A stretch of 64,000 nucleotides of DNA from Gaiellasilicea sp963749515. Lineage in GTDB: Bacteria > Actinomycetota > Thermoleophilia > Gaiellales > Gaiellaceae. This document shows, one piece after another, positions 24,057 to 31,722 of this stretch. The notes below the pieces were generated by a model, which saw only the letters and a program-made list of their open reading frames with translations, was not told where the DNA came from and did not search any database. The stretch lies in assembly GCA_963749515.1 (NCBI GenBank), contig CAVVMR010000010.1, positions 744,001-808,000 of the forward strand, given 5' to 3'. The position numbers and the translations under genes are program-made. The number at the start of each line of letters is the position of its first letter. The stretch's first letter is position 1.

Positions 24057-24225
24057 GCGACAGCCAGCCCACGTAGCCGCAGCCGGGGCAGCCCGGGTTG
24101 CGTGTCAGTGTCCCACCGCCGCTCGGCTTTGCGTAGACAGCGCCGCAAGCGAGGCAGCGGACGGACTGCAGAGAGTCGGATCCCACATCGGGGGAGATGC
24201 GAGCGGAGCGCCGATCTTGCGCCAT
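23977..24225 (-). CDS. Small zinc-ribbon protein, antisense to ggt 3' end
   Basis: 82 residues from ATG 24225. The core VRCLACGAVYAKPSGGG and NPGCPGCGYVGW give two CxxC pairs, a four-cysteine zinc ribbon; the tail is basic (ASQRGRSGADHRQHRR). About 80 bases at the 3' end overlap the end of ggt on the opposite strand. The CxxC core lies entirely outside ggt, which supports a real gene. Function unknown; such ribbons bind zinc in nucleic-acid or protein contacts. A competing minus-strand frame (23963-24232) lacks the cysteine pattern. Confidence 0.68.
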   Translation of the reverse strand: MAQDRRSARISPDVGSDSLQSVRCLACGAVYAKPSGGGTLTRNPGCPGCGYVGWLSLTDLQEASQRGRSGADHRQHRRATAG

Positions 24226-24262
24226 TTGCCACAGATTCGCCCGCAGCCGCGGATCGGTTCGG

Positions 24263-25054
24263 CTAGGTGAGCAGGAGCTTCTCGACGCGCCGGCTTGCGA
24301 TCCAGGTGCCGATGAGGCCGAGCACCAGGAGATATGCGACGTTGCCGAGCTGCGCGACGCCGACCGTTCCCGTCGTCAGCGAGCGCAGGAGGTCGACGCC
24401 GTGGTAGAGCGGCGTCGCCTGGATCGCGAGCTCGAGCCAGTCCGGGTAGGTCGAGAGCGGAAAGAACGTGGCCGAGAAGAGGAACATCGGCAGGATCGCG
24501 AGGTTGAGGATGTCGAAGTCCTGCCAGCTGCGCATGAAGGTGACCGCGGCGACCCCCATCCCCGCGAACGCGAAGCCGACGAAGACCGTCGCCGGCAGCG
24601 CGAGCAGCGCCCACCACGACTCGACGAGGCCGAGCGCGGCAATCACGGTGAAGAACCCGATCGCGTACAGCAGGCCGCGGAAGAGCGCCCACCCGGCCTC
24701 ACCAGTGGCGACGTCCTTCGGCCCGAGCGGCGTCGAGAGGATCGCGTCGTAGAGCTTCTGGTACTTGAGCTTCCAGAAGACGTTGGTCGCGTCGTAGAAG
24801 GCTCCGTTCATGGCGGACGCCGCGAGCAGGCCCGGCGCGACGAACGTCGCGTAGTCGATCCGGGCGCCGTCGATGACCACCTCGCCGACGTAGCCCCCGA
24901 GCCCGAATCCGAGCGACAGCAGGTAGAAGAGCGGCTCGAAGAAGCCCGACACGATGATCGGCCACATCCGCCGGTAGCTCATCAGGTTGCGCTCGAAGAG
25001 CAGCACCCCGCGGCCGCCGGGGCGGTTGAGCGCGCGTGCGACGAGGGTCGTCAC
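24263..25054 (-). CDS. ABC-2 type exporter permease
   Basis: 263-residue permease with six membrane helices, ABC2_membrane family. GRGVLLFERNLMSYRRMW is the amphipathic N-terminal elbow, and FSATFFPLSTYPDWLELAIQ is the conserved outer loop region of DrrB-type permeases. GTG 25054 overlaps the TGA of the preceding permease (GTGA). With that permease and the ATPase it forms a complete exporter, as in daunorubicin-type and lipid or glycan exporters. The in-frame sequence upstream to 25558 is out of keeping with a membrane protein and belongs to another frame. Substrate unknown. Confidence 0.88.
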   Translation of the reverse strand: MTTLVARALNRPGGRGVLLFERNLMSYRRMWPIIVSGFFEPLFYLLSLGFGLGGYVGEVVIDGARIDYATFVAPGLLAASAMNGAFYDATNVFWKLKYQKLYDAILSTPLGPKDVATGEAGWALFRGLLYAIGFFTVIAALGLVESWWALLALPATVFVGFAFAGMGVAAVTFMRSWQDFDILNLAILPMFLFSATFFPLSTYPDWLELAIQATPLYHGVDLLRSLTTGTVGVAQLGNVAYLLVLGLIGTWIASRRVEKLLLT

Positions 25055-25827
25055 CTGAAGAGCCTCGTTCGGTACGCGCGGCGGGCCAGCACGAGGCCGC
25101 CGATCGTCCATGCAAGGAGATAGGCGACGTGGCCGAGCGCCGGCAGCGGATCGACCGTGCCCAGCATCAACCCCCGGCAGAGCTCGACGCCGTGCCAGAT
25201 AGGAGTCACGTAGGCCAGGACCTCGAGTGCGAGCGGCATCTGGGAGACCGGGAAGAACGTCCCGGAGAAGAGGAACATCGGCACGATCACGAAGCGAAAG
25301 ATCGGCGGAAAGCTCGAGTCCGACTCGGTCTTCGCCGCGTACGCCGCCATCGGCATCGAGAACGCAGTCCCGATCAGGACCGCGACCGGGATCACGAGCA
25401 GGCCCAGCCACGAGTGGACCGCTCCGAACGCCGCGACGACGAGCAGGTATGCGGCGCTCCCGGTGAGCACACGCGTGATCACGAACAGCTGGTGGCCGAT
25501 CAGCACGTCTCGCTCGGAGAGCGGGGTCGCAGTCATCGCGTAGTAGGTCCGCGTCCACTTGATCGCGCCCATCACCGGCCAGCTCGACTCCGTCGCCGCC
25601 GTCTGCATCGCCGCCGTGGCGAGCAGGCCGGGTGCGATGAAGTCGAGGTAGGGAACGCCGGAGGGCGCGTTGGGCGACTTGTCGACGATCGTGCCGAGCC
25701 CGACGCCCAGGGCCGCCAGGTAGAGCAGCGGGTTGACGAGGCTCGTCCCGATCGTGCCCCGCCAGACGCGCTTGTACTGCGCAAGCCAGTGCTCGTAGGC
25801 GCGGAGCGGCTGGAGAATGCCGTCCAC
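25051..25827 (-). CDS. ABC-2 type exporter permease
   Basis: 258-residue ABC2_membrane permease, homologous to the following gene: APGLLATAAMQTAATESSWPV and FSGTFFPVSQMPLALEVLAYV correspond to APGLLAASAMNGAFYDATNV and FSATFFPLSTYPDWLELAIQ there. Six helices. The pair probably forms a heterodimeric channel. Start at 25827, one base after the ATPase stop, so all three genes are tightly coupled in one operon. Export of a drug, lipid or signalling molecule is possible; nothing in the sequence decides. Confidence 0.88.
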   Translation of the reverse strand: MDGILQPLRAYEHWLAQYKRVWRGTIGTSLVNPLLYLAALGVGLGTIVDKSPNAPSGVPYLDFIAPGLLATAAMQTAATESSWPVMGAIKWTRTYYAMTATPLSERDVLIGHQLFVITRVLTGSAAYLLVVAAFGAVHSWLGLLVIPVAVLIGTAFSMPMAAYAAKTESDSSFPPIFRFVIVPMFLFSGTFFPVSQMPLALEVLAYVTPIWHGVELCRGLMLGTVDPLPALGHVAYLLAWTIGGLVLARRAYRTRLFR

Positions 25828-25828
25828 G

Positions 25829-26755
25829 TCAGTCCACCAGCGTCCGGCCGGTCAGGTGGAGGAAGACGTCCTCGAGCGTGCTGCGTCGGATGAGCGTCGA
25901 GTGCGGCGGAAGACCGCGCTCCGCGATCGCAGCTGCGGTGGCGTCGCCGTCGTCGGTGTAGACGAGAACGCGGTCCGGCAGCTCCTCGACGCGGTTGCCG
26001 ACGCCGTTCAGCGCGCCGCTCTCCGCCCGCTCTGCTTCGAAGCGCACCTCGACCACCTCGCGCGTCGAGTACTTCTCGATCAGCTGGCGCGGCGATCCTT
26101 CCGCCACGATCCGGCCGTGATCCATGACGACGAGCCGGTCGCAGAGCTGCTCCGCCTCGTCCATGTAGTGCGTGGTCAGCACGAGCGTCACGCCGCGCTG
26201 CTTCAGCCGGAACAGACGGTCCCAGACGACGTGGCGCGCCTGCGGGTCGAGCCCGGTCGTCGGCTCGTCGAGGAGCAGCAGCTCGGGATCGTTGACGAGC
26301 GATCGGGCGATCGTCAGGCGCCGCTTCATCCCGCCCGAGAGCGGCTCGACCCTGTCGCCCGCCCGCTCGGTCAGCTGGACGAAGTCGAGCAGCTCGTCGA
26401 TCTTCGGCTTCAGCTCGCGGCGCGAGAGCCCGAAGTAGCGCCCGTAGATCAGCACGTTCTCCCTCACCGTCAGCTCGGTGTCGAGCGTGTCCTGCTGCGG
26501 CACGACTCCGAGCCGGGCGCGGATTCCGGGGCCGTCCGCCTCGGGATCGAGGCCGAGGATCCGCAGCGTCCCGCCACTCACCGGGGAGACGCAGCCGATC
26601 ATCCGCATCGTCGAGCTCTTGCCCGCACCGTTGGGCCCGAGGAAGCCGAACGCCTCACCGCGCCGCACGTCGAGGTCGATTCGGTCCACCGCGACGAGCT
26701 CTCCGAACTGCTTCAGGAGCCCGCGTGCATGGATCATTGCGCCGTTCTCGCTCAC
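25829..26755 (-). CDS. ABC exporter ATPase (DrrA-like)
   Basis: 308 residues from GTG 26755 (ATG 26737 is an alternative). Single ABC domain: Walker A GPNGAGKSSTMRMI, Q-loop VVPQQDTLD, signature LSGGMKRRLTIARSL, Walker B LLLLDEPTTGLD and H-loop TTHYMDEAEQL. The sequence after the ABC core (REVVEVRFEAERAESGAL to TLIRRSTLEDVFLHLTG) is the C-terminal region of DrrA/CcmA-type ATPases. It drives export by the two ABC-2 permeases that follow at once. The Arg-rich codons upstream of 26755 were excluded because they show no family similarity. Confidence 0.92.
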   Translation of the reverse strand: MSENGAMIHARGLLKQFGELVAVDRIDLDVRRGEAFGFLGPNGAGKSSTMRMIGCVSPVSGGTLRILGLDPEADGPGIRARLGVVPQQDTLDTELTVRENVLIYGRYFGLSRRELKPKIDELLDFVQLTERAGDRVEPLSGGMKRRLTIARSLVNDPELLLLDEPTTGLDPQARHVVWDRLFRLKQRGVTLVLTTHYMDEAEQLCDRLVVMDHGRIVAEGSPRQLIEKYSTREVVEVRFEAERAESGALNGVGNRVEELPDRVLVYTDDGDATAAAIAERGLPPHSTLIRRSTLEDVFLHLTGRTLVD

Positions 26756-26769
26756 GGCGCTCAACCTAC

Positions 26770-27594
26770 CTACGCCGGCCGGACTGCCTTTCTCGTCGCG
26801 TCGACGTCGCGCGCGATCTGCTCGATCAGCTCTTGCTCGCTCTCGAACACCTGCTCGTCGCGGAGACGCTCCCACAGCTCGACCACGAGCCGGCGTCCAT
26901 ACAGGTCGCCCTCGAAGTCGAGCAGGTGCGGTTCGATCCGCCGCTCCTCGCCGCCGTAGTGCGGGTTCGTCCCGATCGAAACCGCGGCGCGATGGTCGAG
27001 TGCGGCACCGGCGTAGATCCCGTACCGGGGCACGAGCAGGCTCGGGTCGACGGCGAGGTTGGCCGTCGGATAGCCGAGCGTGCCGCCGCGCTGGTCGCCG
27101 CTGACGACGATTCCGTCCAGCTCCGGCGGCCGTCCGAGCAGGCGTGCAGCCTCCCCCACCTCGCCCACGTGCAGGTGGCGGCGGATCTCGGTCGACGAGA
27201 TGCCTTCCAGCAGCGGCACGGGCCGCACGTCGAGGCCGAGGCCTTCGAGCAGCTCGAGGTCGCCTCGCCGCCGGCGGCCGAAGCGGAAGTCCTCGCCCGC
27301 GACGACGACCGAGGCTCCGGCGAGGTGGACCGCCGCGAACTCCTCCGGCTCCTGCTGGGAGATCTCGAGCGTGAAGTCGAGCACCGTCGTCTCGGTGACG
27401 CCGAGCTCGGCCAGCAGCTCGAGCCGCCGCTCGAGGCTCGAGATCAGCTCGACGAGGTTCCCGAGCACCACCCGCGGATGCGGATCGAAGGTCAGCACCC
27501 GGACCGGCAGACCCGTCGTCTGCGCCTCGGCGATCACCCGGCGGTGGCCAAGGTGCACGCCGTCGAACGTCCCGATCGCGACCGCGACACTCAT
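26770..27594 (-). CDS. ribF: Bifunctional riboflavin kinase/FAD synthetase
   Basis: 274 residues. The N-terminal FAD synthetase domain starts AIGTFDGVHLGHRRVI, the nucleotidyltransferase HxGH motif, with VVVAGEDFRFGRRRRGDLEL and EGISSTEIRRHL. The C-terminal flavokinase domain has GDQRGGTLGYPTANLAVD and GTNPHYGGEERRIEPHLLDF. It converts riboflavin to FMN and FAD in the cytoplasm. The ATG at 27594 overlaps the truB stop (ATGA), and it is the last gene of the nusA-infB operon, its usual place in Gram-positive bacteria. No FMN riboswitch is expected here since the gene is internal to the operon. Confidence 0.95.
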   Translation of the reverse strand: MSVAVAIGTFDGVHLGHRRVIAEAQTTGLPVRVLTFDPHPRVVLGNLVELISSLERRLELLAELGVTETTVLDFTLEISQQEPEEFAAVHLAGASVVVAGEDFRFGRRRRGDLELLEGLGLDVRPVPLLEGISSTEIRRHLHVGEVGEAARLLGRPPELDGIVVSGDQRGGTLGYPTANLAVDPSLLVPRYGIYAGAALDHRAAVSIGTNPHYGGEERRIEPHLLDFEGDLYGRRLVVELWERLRDEQVFESEQELIEQIARDVDATRKAVRPA

Positions 27595-28247
27595 GGCAGC
27601 AGTGCCAGTGCCTCCTCGGCCGGGATCACACGCTCCTCGTCGGCGTCCTCGACTCGGAACGGGCCGATCTCGAGCCGGCGCAGCGTCACGCAGTGGCCTC
27701 CGAGCGCCTCGGCGATTGCCCGGACGTAGGTGCCCGAGCTGACGTGGAGGTCGAGGCGGACGACGCCGTCCGTATACGCGATGACATCGAGCGCGTCGAC
27801 GCGTGAGCGCCGCAGCGGCATCTCCACGTGAACGCCGCGGCGGTGCAGCTTGTAGGCGCGCTCACCGCCGATCTTGACCGCGGACGCGGCCGGGATCGGC
27901 AGCTCGATCTCGCCGCGGAGGTCCGCGAGCCGTTGCTCGAGCTCCTCCGCCGACGGCGCCTCGAGCGATTCCACGACCTCCCCCTCCGGATCGCCCGTGC
28001 TCGTACGCGACGTGAGGTCGACGTCCGTGAGATAGCGCTTGTCGAGACCGACGAACGATCCCGCCAATTTTGTCGACCGGCCGGAGAGCAAAAGCAACAA
28101 TCCAGTCGCGAAAGGGTCAAGAGTTCCCGCATGGCCCATCTTCGTCCCGGTGCGAGACCGGACACGAGCAACGATGGCGAACGACGAGGGCCCGGCCGGC
28201 TTGTCGACGAGGATGATCCCGCTCGGCTCGAGGCCCTTCGGCGGCAT
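27591..28247 (-). CDS. truB: tRNA pseudouridine-55 synthase
   Basis: 218 residues. GIILVDKPAGPSSFAIVARV is the N-terminal motif and KMGHAGTLDPFATGLLLLL holds the catalytic aspartate; SGTYVRAIAEALGG is the last conserved block. It makes pseudouridine 55 in the T loop of tRNAs. It is shorter than the E. coli enzyme (314) because there is almost nothing after the catalytic domain where a PUA-like domain would be. It abuts nrnA and overlaps ribF by ATGA. Confidence 0.94.
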   Translation of the reverse strand: MPPKGLEPSGIILVDKPAGPSSFAIVARVRSRTGTKMGHAGTLDPFATGLLLLLSGRSTKLAGSFVGLDKRYLTDVDLTSRTSTGDPEGEVVESLEAPSAEELEQRLADLRGEIELPIPAASAVKIGGERAYKLHRRGVHVEMPLRRSRVDALDVIAYTDGVVRLDLHVSSGTYVRAIAEALGGHCVTLRRLEIGPFRVEDADEERVIPAEEALALLP

Positions 28248-29269
28248 CAGCCGGCGGCGGGCGCGCCGAGCGCGGCGACGAACTCACGCCTGAGGAAGTC
28301 GGTGATCCCGTCGATCGTGTCGTCGCTCGAGAAGCCGGCCGCCTGGCGGTGACCGCCGCCGCCGGAGGCCCTCGCGATCGCAGAGACGTCGATCTCGTCG
28401 TGGGAGGCCCGCAACGAGACGCGCCGCGCCGGCGTTCCTCCACGCGGCGGCTCGCGGATCATGGCGGCCATGTCGGCGCCCTCGACCGCGCGCAGGAAGT
28501 CGATGATCCCTTCCGAGTACGGCTCGACCGCGCCGACCGCCGCAAAGTCGTCCCGGAGCAGGTAGGAGACGACGAGCCGTCCGCCCTCGTACACCTGGGC
28601 GCGCTCGAGCGCCCGGGCGAGGAGCTTCAGCTTCGCGAACTGGACGTTCTCGTAGACGTCCTGGAAGACCTTGTGGACGTCAGCCCCCGCCTCGACGAGC
28701 TCCGCCGCGAGTCGCAGCGCCTTGGGCGTCGTATTCGCGTACTGGAAGCGTCCGGTGTCGGTGACGAGCGCCGTGTAGAGCGGCTCGGCGAGCTCCGGCG
28801 TGAGCTCGATGGCGAGCTCGCCGAAGATGTCGCGCAGCATCTCTCCCGTTGAGGACGCCGCCGCGTCGACGAGGTTCACGTCGCCGAAGCGCGAGTTGTC
28901 GTGGTGGTGGTCGATGTTGAGCGTGAACGGCGCCAGGTGGAGCACGGCGGGATCGGCGCCGATCCGGCTCTCGTTCGCGCAGTCGACCGCGACGAGCGTC
29001 CGCTCTGCGGTGTCGGCGGGCAGCTCCCGCTGCAGGTCGCCGAGCTCCAGAAAGCGGTACTCGCCCGGGAGCGGCGCCGGGCCTGCGAGGAACATCACGC
29101 TGTCCTTGCCGAGCGCCCGCAGAGCGAGGTGAGCCGCGAGCAGCGAGCCGAGGGCGTCTCCATCCGGATTCTCGTGCGTCGTGACGAGGAACCGCTCGCG
29201 GCCGCGGATCGCCTCGACGACCGCCCCGAGGTCAGCTGCTGTCGTCGTCTGGTTCGGGGGCGAGCTCAT
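28247..29269 (-). CDS. nrnA: DHH-family oligoribonuclease/pAp phosphatase (NrnA-type)
   Basis: 340-residue DHH/DHHA1 phosphoesterase. Metal ligands are in VTTHENPDGDALGSLLAAH, LVAVDCANES and NIDHHHDNSRFGD, and the DHHA1 domain ends with SGGGGHRQAAGF. NrnA degrades two- to five-nucleotide RNAs and dephosphorylates pAp, completing the work of RNase J and PNPase. It overlaps rbfA by 38 bases, and its place between rbfA and truB is conserved in Gram-positive bacteria. It may also hydrolyse linear dinucleotides left from c-di-GMP breakdown, of interest because a diguanylate cyclase lies in the same locus, but that is inference. Confidence 0.93.
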   Translation of the reverse strand: MSSPPNQTTTAADLGAVVEAIRGRERFLVTTHENPDGDALGSLLAAHLALRALGKDSVMFLAGPAPLPGEYRFLELGDLQRELPADTAERTLVAVDCANESRIGADPAVLHLAPFTLNIDHHHDNSRFGDVNLVDAAASSTGEMLRDIFGELAIELTPELAEPLYTALVTDTGRFQYANTTPKALRLAAELVEAGADVHKVFQDVYENVQFAKLKLLARALERAQVYEGGRLVVSYLLRDDFAAVGAVEPYSEGIIDFLRAVEGADMAAMIREPPRGGTPARRVSLRASHDEIDVSAIARASGGGGHRQAAGFSSDDTIDGITDFLRREFVAALGAPAAG

Positions 29270-29588
29270 CGATGAGTTTGGACATCCGAACGCCGTGCTC
29301 GACCGCGTGATCGTATTCGAACGAGAGCAGCGGGGTCCGCTTCATCCGGAGCTCCCGTGAGAGCCTGGCCTGGAGCACGCCGTGCGCGGCCACGAGCCCG
29401 GTCATGCTCGCGCTCCGCTTCTTCTCGCTGCCGAGCACGCTCACGTAGACCGTCGCCTGCCGCAGGTCCTGCGACGTCTTGACGCCGGTGACGGTCACGA
29501 ACCCGATACGCGGGTCCTTCAGCTCGAGCAGGGCCTCCGAAAGAACCTGACGGAGCGACTCGTTGACTCTGCGCATCCGCTCGGGCAT
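29232..29588 (-). CDS. rbfA: Ribosome-binding factor A
   Basis: 118 residues, a KH-type fold that assists 30S maturation. PERMRRVNESLRQVLSEALL starts the protein; LKDPRIGFVTVTGVKTSQDL and ATVYVSVLGSE are the family core, and LRMKRTPLLSFEYDHAVEHG is the C-terminal block. It follows ylxP after 183 bases that are filled by a long palindromic element (29607-29775), unusual in such a compressed operon. It overlaps nrnA by 38 bases. Confidence 0.94.
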   Translation of the reverse strand: MPERMRRVNESLRQVLSEALLELKDPRIGFVTVTGVKTSQDLRQATVYVSVLGSEKKRSASMTGLVAAHGVLQARLSRELRMKRTPLLSFEYDHAVEHGVRMSKLIDELAPEPDDDSS

Positions 29589-29606
29589 ACGCCCTACGGT
29601 AGCGAG

Positions 29607-29775
29607 CTAGGAGGGTTCGGCGGAACGTCGCTCGTCGCCGGGCTGCGATGCTCGTTCCGAGGCAAGGACGCAGGGAGCGTTCATAGCTGGAAGCTATGGG
29701 CGCGACTGAGGACGCCGCATCGGGGCGAGGAGCGCAGCCCGGCGGCTCAGCCGATGTTTCGCCGAACCCTCCTAG
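29607..29775. repeat. Long palindromic element E1 upstream of rbfA
   Basis: Imperfect inverted repeat of 169 bp. The outermost 16 bp (29607-29622 with 29760-29775) pair perfectly, and CGCCGGGCTGCG (29636-29647) with its complement (29733-29744) pairs further in. The centre is a 12-bp hairpin with loop GGA (29677-29703) followed by CGACTGAGGACG. A second element (45685-45793) has the same plan, the same flanking AGGACGCA and GCGACTGAGGACG, and a central stem whose sequence differs while pairing is kept. The right arm includes the ylxP stop codon. It fills the whole ylxP-rbfA gap. Confidence 0.75.
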
Positions 29776-30071
29776 TCATCGATGGTGACGAGCTCGCGGT
29801 CGACGGCGCCGAGCTCCCACTCGCGCGAAGCCAGGTAGCGCTCGGCGTCGGCCAGAAGCTTCTGTGCCTCACCGTGCTCCCGCGTGACGACCGCGGCCGT
29901 GATCCGCGCCCGCTGCCACACGTCGTGATGATCGACCTCGGCAACCGAGGCTCCGAAGCGGTTTCGCAGCTGATCCTTGGCCGACCGGAGCAGCATCCGC
30001 TTCTCCTTCAGGGAGTGTGCCTCCGGAAAATAGAGCTCAGCCGAGAGGATCCCGATCCAGCCGCTCGCCAT
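29772..30071 (-). CDS. ylxP: YlxP-like DUF503 protein
   Basis: 99 residues. GILSAELYFPEAHSLKEKRM, then LRNRFGASVAEVDHHDVWQR, are the DUF503 signature; the fold is small alpha/beta and the protein is a conserved neighbour of infB and rbfA in Gram-positive bacteria, presumably with a role in translation or ribosome assembly. ATG 30071. In most genomes infB lies directly upstream; here a divergent diguanylate cyclase gene is inserted between them, so ylxP-rbfA-nrnA-truB-ribF needs its own promoter in the 53-base divergent gap or transcription through the antisense gene. Confidence 0.9.
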   Translation of the reverse strand: MASGWIGILSAELYFPEAHSLKEKRMLLRSAKDQLRNRFGASVAEVDHHDVWQRARITAAVVTREHGEAQKLLADAERYLASREWELGAVDRELVTIDD

Positions 30072-30123
30072 CGGGCCATTGAACCCTCAATCCCGCCAGT
30101 CTGCGGCCGAATACGGCGTCGAG

Positions 30124-31722
30124 ATGAACATCTTGCGCTTTGCGGCGGTCTTGCTCGCCTTTGTGGCCTCTGTCTCCGCTGTCGTCTGGATGACCGCGTC
30201 CGGCGAGCGGCAAGCGGCCGAGCGGCTCGCTGAGGAGCGCGCTTCCGCAGAAGACATGCTGTCCGCTTTCCTGGCGCGCGAGAGCGCGCTGCGCGGATTC
30301 GCCGAGTCTGGACGCCCGAGCTTTCTCGAGGCTTACGAGGAAGCGAGCGCCTCGCTCGGCGACGCAACCGATCGCGCCTATGCCGGCACGGATGGCGACG
30401 AAGAGGAGGAGCTCACGCCGATCGACGAGCAGCAACGCCTTGCCGAGCGCTGGGCCGGAGTTGCGAACGACGTCATCATCCGCGTTCGAGGCGGCCGCTC
30501 CGTCACGGCGGAGTCGACGTTGATCCGGAACGACCTGGCTGCCCGCTTCGAGCGAGCGAATACGGAGCTGGTCGAATCGGTCGAGGAGGAGAGCGTCGGG
30601 GCGTACCGACTGGCCCTCGAGCGCGCGGTGGCGATGATCGTCCTGCTGAGCCTCGCGTTCGCGTGCGCGGGCGGGCTGCTGATGCGCCGCCTCCGCCGTA
30701 CCGAGGAGACACGCCAGCAGATCGAGTCGACCTACCACGCTTCGCAGCGCGAGTTCGCCGAAACGCTGCAGGTGACCGAGAACGAGGCAGAGGCGCACGC
30801 GCTCGTGAAGCGGCATCTCGAGCGATCGCTCGTCGACGCCGAGATCGTCGTGCTGAACCGGAACAACAGCCAGAACCGGCTCGAGGCGGCAACACCGGTC
30901 GATCCGAACAGCACGATCGGCTCCAAGCTGATCGACTCCTCGCCGAAGTCGTGCCTCGCGATCCGGCTCGGCCGCATGCACGAGCAGGCCGAAGACGACG
31001 AGCCGCTGCTCACGTGCTCCCTCTGCGGAGACGAGAAGCGGACCACCTGCGTCCCCTCCCTGGTGGGCGGCGAGGTGATCGGCTCGGTGCTCGTCACGCA
31101 CGAGAGCCCGCTCGCGCCTCGTGATCGCAGCCGGATCCAGGAATCCGTCGGACAGGCGGCGCCGGTGCTGGCGAACCTCCGCAACCTCGCAATCGCCGAG
31201 GTCCGGGCGGCAACGGACGTGCTCACCGGCCTTCCCAACGCCCGCGCGCTCCGAGACAACCTCATCCGGATGGTCGCGCAGTCCGACCGCTCCGAGCTGC
31301 CGCTCACCGCGATCCTCTGCGACCTCGACCACTTCAAGGAGATCAACGACGTCTACGGGCACGAGAAGGGCGACGAAGCCCTCGCTGCCGCGAGCGCGAC
31401 GCTCCGCGGCGCCGTTCGCGAAAGCGATCTCGTCGGCCGCTTCGGCGGTGAGGAGTTCCTGATCCTGCTCCCCGCCACGCCGCTCGACGGCGCGCTGACG
31501 CTCGCCGAGAAGCTGCGCGCGGAGCTCGAGCTCGTCACCGTACCGGGCATCGACCGCAGGATCACGGCGAGCTTCGGCGTCGCCTGCTTCCCGTTCGACG
31601 CTCCCGACGGCACGGCGCTCGTCCGTGTCGCCGACCGCGCTCTCTACGCCGCGAAGGCCGCCGGACGGAACTGCATCGTCGGCTCGGCGGACCTGCTCGC
31701 CGGCGGCAAAGCCTCGGACTAG
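30124..31722 (+). CDS. Membrane diguanylate cyclase with GAF-like and GGEEF domains
   Basis: 532 residues from ATG 30124 (TTG 30079 would add 15). A first helix (ILRFAAVLLAFVASVSAVVW) and a second around residue 180 (AMIVLLSLAFACAGGLLM) bound an extracytoplasmic, mainly helical sensor of about 150 residues. A GAF-like region (about 215-375) carries TCSLCGDEKRTTCV, three cysteines that could bind metal. The cyclase domain has LTGLPNARALRDNL, CDLDHFKEINDVYGHEKGDE and the active-site GRFGGEEFLIL near residue 441. RESD five residues upstream is an intact I-site for product inhibition. It should make c-di-GMP. It is transcribed against infB and shares a CTAG with its stop. Confidence 0.93.
   Translation: MNILRFAAVLLAFVASVSAVVWMTASGERQAAERLAEERASAEDMLSAFLARESALRGFAESGRPSFLEAYEEASASLGDATDRAYAGTDGDEEEELTPIDEQQRLAERWAGVANDVIIRVRGGRSVTAESTLIRNDLAARFERANTELVESVEEESVGAYRLALERAVAMIVLLSLAFACAGGLLMRRLRRTEETRQQIESTYHASQREFAETLQVTENEAEAHALVKRHLERSLVDAEIVVLNRNNSQNRLEAATPVDPNSTIGSKLIDSSPKSCLAIRLGRMHEQAEDDEPLLTCSLCGDEKRTTCVPSLVGGEVIGSVLVTHESPLAPRDRSRIQESVGQAAPVLANLRNLAIAEVRAATDVLTGLPNARALRDNLIRMVAQSDRSELPLTAILCDLDHFKEINDVYGHEKGDEALAAASATLRGAVRESDLVGRFGGEEFLILLPATPLDGALTLAEKLRAELELVTVPGIDRRITASFGVACFPFDAPDGTALVRVADRALYAAKAAGRNCIVGSADLLAGGKASD

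Noticed and set aside
23963..24232. 89-codon minus frame competing with the zinc ribbon
   Set aside because: Lacks the paired CxxC pattern; arginine/proline-rich shadow.
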